DNA of 27,851 nucleotides from an uncultured Tissierellia bacterium (GTDB lineage Bacteria; Bacillota; Clostridia; Tissierellales; Peptoniphilaceae). The DNA is taken from assembly GCA_902489145.1 (NCBI GenBank), contig CABTYV010000014.1:1-27851 (forward strand). Reading direction: 5' to 3'. The translations under genes and the position numbers were made by a program. The notes below the pieces were generated by a model. That model made no database searches and had not been told where the DNA came from. It was given only the letters and a program-made list of their open reading frames with translations. The stretch's first letter is position 1. Every line of letters starts with the position of its first letter. Positions 24,807 to 27,851 of the stretch are shown here, one piece after another.

Positions 24807-27461
24807 ATGAAAAATTTAGATACCCATTACGATCCCAAGCGATTTGAGGACCGGATCTATCAGACCTGGGAGTCATCGGGCGATTTTGTGGCCGATGTCC
24901 ACTCAGATAAGACCCCTTATACCATCGCCATGCCGCCCCCCAATGTGACCGGCAAGCTCCACATGGGCCATGCCCTGGTCAATACCCTTCAGGACATCAT
25001 GATTCGCTGGAAGCGGATGATGGGCTATGAAGCCCTGTGGATTCCGGGCTGCGACCATGCCTCCATCGCCACGGAGGCCAAGGTGGTGGAAAAATTAAAA
25101 GAAGAAGGCAAAAGCAAACAGGACGTCGGCAGGGAAGCCTTTGTTGATGCCTGTTGGGACTGGACCCGGGAATATGGGGGCAATATCCGCCTCCAGCTGC
25201 GCAAGCTCGGCGTTTCCTGTGACTGGTCCCGGGAGCGGTTCACCCTCGATGAGGGCCTCAGCAAAGCCGTCTATACCGTCTTCCAGGCCTTATATGAGGA
25301 AGGGAAGATTTACCGCGGCGACCGGATCGTCAACTGGTGCCCCCACTGCGGGACCGCCATTTCTGATGCGGAGGTCGACCATGTCGACGAGCACGGCCAT
25401 CTCTGGTATGTGCGCTATCCCCTCAAGGAAGACCCGGACCGCTATTTAATGATCGCCACCACCCGGCCTGAAACCATGGTGGGCGACTTGGCCCTGGCCG
25501 TCCATCCGGACGATGCCCGCTATCAGGACCTGGTTGGGCAAACGGTGATCCTGCCCCTGGTGGGCCGTGAAATCCCCGTAATCGCAGATGCCTATGTCGA
25601 TCCGGACTACGGCACGGGCGTGGTAAAAATTACCCCCTCCCACGACCCCAATGACTTCGAGGTTGGGGCCCGTCATGACCTTGGTCAATGCAAGGTCATT
25701 GATGAAGCGGCCCGAATTGTCCCGGGCTATGCGCCCTATTCCGGCCTGGACCGCGACCAGGCCCGCCAACAGATCCTGGCCGATCTTGAAGCCCTGGGCC
25801 AGCTCGACCGCGTCGAGGAGCTGGATCATGCCGTGGGTCACTGCAGCCGATGCGACCATATCATCGAACCCCTCCTTTCCAAACAGTGGTTCGTCGCCAT
25901 GGATGAATATATCCAGGGAGCCAAGGAGGCCCTGGACCAGGGCGAAGTTCAGCTGGTGCCCAGCCGATTTGACAAGATTTACCGCAACTGGGTGGACAAT
26001 ATCCGCGACTGGACCATTTCCCGCCAGCTCTGGTGGGGGCACCGGATTCCGGTCTGGTATTGTCAGGACTGCGGCGAGGTGATCGTCCATACCCAGCCAG
26101 GCGCCCCTGAGGCCTGTCCAGCCTGCGGCTCTACGCACCTGGACCAGGATCCCGATACCCTCGATACCTGGTTTTCCTCCGCCCTCTGGCCCTTCTCCTC
26201 CCTAGGCTGGCCGGATCAGACCGCGGATCTTGAAAAATTCTATCCCACCGACACCCTCATGACGGGCTATGACATCCTCTTCTTCTGGGTCATCCGCATG
26301 ATCTTCTCCGCCAAGCACTTTACCCACCAGGCGCCCTTCTCTCATGTCTATTTCAACGGCCTGGTCCGTGATGAGCAAGGCCGCAAGATGGCCAAATCCC
26401 TGGGCAATGGGATCGATCCCCTGGATGTGATTGACCAGTACGGGGCCGATGCCCTGCGCTTTACCCTGATCAGCGGCAACACGCCGGGCAATGACACCCG
26501 CTTCAGCGCCGCCAAGGTAGAAGCCTCCCGCAACTTTGCCAATAAGCTATGGAATGCCAGCCGCTTCGTCCTGATGAACCTGGAGGAGGGGGCCGACCTG
26601 CACTACCAGAAGGAAGCGTTAGAGGTGGAGGATCGCTGGATTTTATCCAACCTGCACGCGCTTTGCGAAACGGTGGAGCGCAATCTCGATAAATTTGAAA
26701 TTGGTCTGGCCGCCGCCGCCCTCTATGAGTTCATCTGGTTCCGCTTCTGCGACTGGTACATTGAGATGAGCAAGCCCCGCCTGTACGGCGAGGATGCGGC
26801 ACGCAAAAAAACCGTCCAGGCGGTGCTCCTGGAGGTGCTAGGCGCTGTGGTCCGCCTCCTCCATCCCTTCATGCCCTTCCTCACCGAAGAGATTTGGGCC
26901 TACCTGCCCAACCGGACGGGCCGGATCATCAAAGCCGCCTACCCCTTGGCGGACGAATATCCCCGCTTCCCGGACGAAGAGGCAGCCATTGGCCTGGCCA
27001 TTGATGCCATCGTTGCCATCCGCAATGAGCGCCAGAGCCGGGGGATTGCGCCGAAGAAAAAATCCGATCTCTATCTTTATTCCGATTCCAGCGAGGTGCG
27101 AAGGCTCCTTCAGTCGATCGACTATGAGTTTGTCAACCTGGCCTCCGCGGGCCGGGTTGAGGTGGTTAACCAGGATCCCAAGCTGGACAATGCGGCCGTC
27201 ATTGTCCAGGACCAGGTCAAAATCTACCTGCCGCTCCAGGGCCTGATCGATTATGAAGAAGAGGTCAAGAAGCTTCAAAAAGAGTTAGACCAGGCCCAAA
27301 ATGGCCTGGCGCTCTCGGAGAAAAAGCTCCAGAACAAGGGCTTTACCGACCATGCGCCGGAGGCGGTCGTGCAAAAGGAAAAGGACAAGTGCGAGGCCTT
27401 CCGCCGGCTGATTCCCGACCTGGAGGGCGCCCTGGCCGAAGCAAAAAAAATGATTTCGTAA
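24807..27461 (+). CDS. valS: Valyl-tRNA synthetase
   Basis: This class I synthetase charges tRNA-Val and edits mischarged threonine. The 884-residue product has HMGH (52-55, in PPPNVTGKLHMGHAL), the editing domain (TTRPETMVGDLALAV and onward) and KMAKS (527-531). Cysteine clusters occur at CPHC, CSRC and CQDC...CPAC, common in Bacillota enzymes. A C-terminal coiled-coil arm follows (YEEEVKKLQKELDQAQNGL). ATG at 24807 is chosen because it gives the family start; upstream AGGAAG gives 10-base spacing. An in-frame TTG at 24771 would add 12 residues and overlap the T tract. Confidence 0.98.
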   Translation: MKNLDTHYDPKRFEDRIYQTWESSGDFVADVHSDKTPYTIAMPPPNVTGKLHMGHALVNTLQDIMIRWKRMMGYEALWIPGCDHASIATEAKVVEKLKEEGKSKQDVGREAFVDACWDWTREYGGNIRLQLRKLGVSCDWSRERFTLDEGLSKAVYTVFQALYEEGKIYRGDRIVNWCPHCGTAISDAEVDHVDEHGHLWYVRYPLKEDPDRYLMIATTRPETMVGDLALAVHPDDARYQDLVGQTVILPLVGREIPVIADAYVDPDYGTGVVKITPSHDPNDFEVGARHDLGQCKVIDEAARIVPGYAPYSGLDRDQARQQILADLEALGQLDRVEELDHAVGHCSRCDHIIEPLLSKQWFVAMDEYIQGAKEALDQGEVQLVPSRFDKIYRNWVDNIRDWTISRQLWWGHRIPVWYCQDCGEVIVHTQPGAPEACPACGSTHLDQDPDTLDTWFSSALWPFSSLGWPDQTADLEKFYPTDTLMTGYDILFFWVIRMIFSAKHFTHQAPFSHVYFNGLVRDEQGRKMAKSLGNGIDPLDVIDQYGADALRFTLISGNTPGNDTRFSAAKVEASRNFANKLWNASRFVLMNLEEGADLHYQKEALEVEDRWILSNLHALCETVERNLDKFEIGLAAAALYEFIWFRFCDWYIEMSKPRLYGEDAARKKTVQAVLLEVLGAVVRLLHPFMPFLTEEIWAYLPNRTGRIIKAAYPLADEYPRFPDEEAAIGLAIDAIVAIRNERQSRGIAPKKKSDLYLYSDSSEVRRLLQSIDYEFVNLASAGRVEVVNQDPKLDNAAVIVQDQVKIYLPLQGLIDYEEEVKKLQKELDQAQNGLALSEKKLQNKGFTDHAPEAVVQKEKDKCEAFRRLIPDLEGALAEAKKMIS

Positions 27462-27466
27462 ATGCA

Positions 27467-27495
27467 TTGACATTAGGGGTCCCTTGTAGTAGCAT
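27467..27495 (+). promoter_or_regulatory. Sigma-A promoter for the cold-shock gene
   Basis: TTGACA (27467-27472), a 17-bp spacer and TAGCAT (27490-27495) form a promoter with a perfect -35 and a weak -10. The leader would be about 38 nt, shorter than classical cold-shock leaders. Confidence 0.65.
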
Positions 27496-27539
27496 ATGGG
27501 AGTAGCTCTTTTGGAGTAATAAAGTTTTGGAGGATTTTC

Positions 27540-27743
27540 ATGGTAAAAGGAACAGTAAAATGGTTCAGCGCAACTAAGGGGTATGGATTCATTTCCACCG
27601 AAGAAGGTAACGACGTCTTCGTTCACTTCTCTGCTCTGCCCGACAATGGGGATTTCCGCACGCTTGACGATGGTCAGGAAGTGGAGTTCGACATTGTGGA
27701 CGGCGAAAAGGGACCGCAGGCCGCCAACGTAGTTAAACTCTAG
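27540..27743 (+). CDS. Cold-shock domain protein (CspA family)
   Basis: This is a small OB-fold nucleic-acid chaperone that binds single-stranded RNA and DNA. The 67-residue product starts MVKGTVKWFSATKGYGFIS and has RNP1 (KGYGFIS) and RNP2 (VFVHFSAL), and ends GPQAANVVKL. A TTTGGAGGA ribosome-binding site precedes the ATG. It has its own promoter and a perfect terminator, so it is expressed independently of valS. Which Csp paralogue it is cannot be decided. Confidence 0.97.
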   Translation: MVKGTVKWFSATKGYGFISTEEGNDVFVHFSALPDNGDFRTLDDGQEVEFDIVDGEKGPQAANVVKL

Positions 27744-27790
27744 TCTTCAAGTGCCGAAAGGTCATTTTGAAATACAAAAGTTTTGACTTC

Positions 27791-27822
27791 AAAGACCGGA
27801 TTTTTCATCCGGTCTTTTCTTT
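27791..27822 (+). terminator. Intrinsic terminator after the cold-shock gene
   Basis: AAAGACCGGAT (27791-27801) pairs perfectly with ATCCGGTCTTT (27807-27817) around a five-base loop, running into TTTTCTTTT. The remaining bases to the window end hold only a purine-rich run (GGGGGAGGGGGAGG from 27836), possibly a ribosome-binding site for the next gene. Confidence 0.95.
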
Positions 27823-27851
27823 TACTCCACGATAAGGGGGAGGGGGAGGCA

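Overview
The window looks like the chromosome of a Bacillota (Firmicutes) bacterium of the Clostridia/Tissierellia type. The evidence is a spc/alpha ribosomal-protein operon in Gram-positive order, a short zinc-type S14, a KOW-domain gene before infA, an EcfA1-EcfA2-EcfT-TruA block at the end of the ribosomal cluster, and a PPDK/PPDK-regulator pair. Coding DNA is fairly GC-rich for this group. Genus cannot be read from the sequence.

Region 1 (2-10216, all +) is one translation/secretion/transcription operon: rplP-rpmC-rpsQ-rplN-rplX-rplE-rpsZ-rpsH-rplF-rplR-rpsE-rpmD-rplO-secY-adk-KOW-infA-rpmJ-rpsM-rpsK-rpsD-rpoA-rplQ. Genes are 0-20 bp apart or overlap, except for 54 bp before rpoA. The methionine aminopeptidase gene often found after adk is absent.

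Region 2 (10217-17395, +) starts with an extended -10 promoter and a short leader containing a GAAA-capped hairpin and an intrinsic terminator. Then come a CDF-family metal exporter with a manganese-type site, an aldose-epimerase-fold protein lacking usual catalytic residues, and a membrane-anchored L,D-transpeptidase. The ECF transporter core genes and truA follow. The first three genes split what is usually a continuous rplQ-ecfA arrangement.

Region 3 (17396-20517, +) holds a secreted SH3/NlpC-P60 wall hydrolase behind a near-consensus promoter, then a strong terminator, then trpS.

Region 4 (20518-21032) has no gene. It contains a series of 11-bp motifs in alternating orientation and ends in a bidirectional terminator serving trpS and the convergent PPDK operon.

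Region 5 (21033-24457, -) is a two-gene operon, PPDK regulatory protein then PPDK, with a 4-bp overlap. A divergent promoter region separates it from Region 6 (24590-27743, +): a 41-residue TTG-start membrane peptide, a terminator-like hairpin, valS and a cold-shock gene with its own promoter and terminator.

Most of the window is core housekeeping. The unusual content is in the leaders and spacers: the alternating motif array, two near-identical GAAA hairpins (one apparently bridging a distant Shine-Dalgarno to its start codon), and a possible attenuator before valS. All of these are read by eye and need folding and comparative checks.
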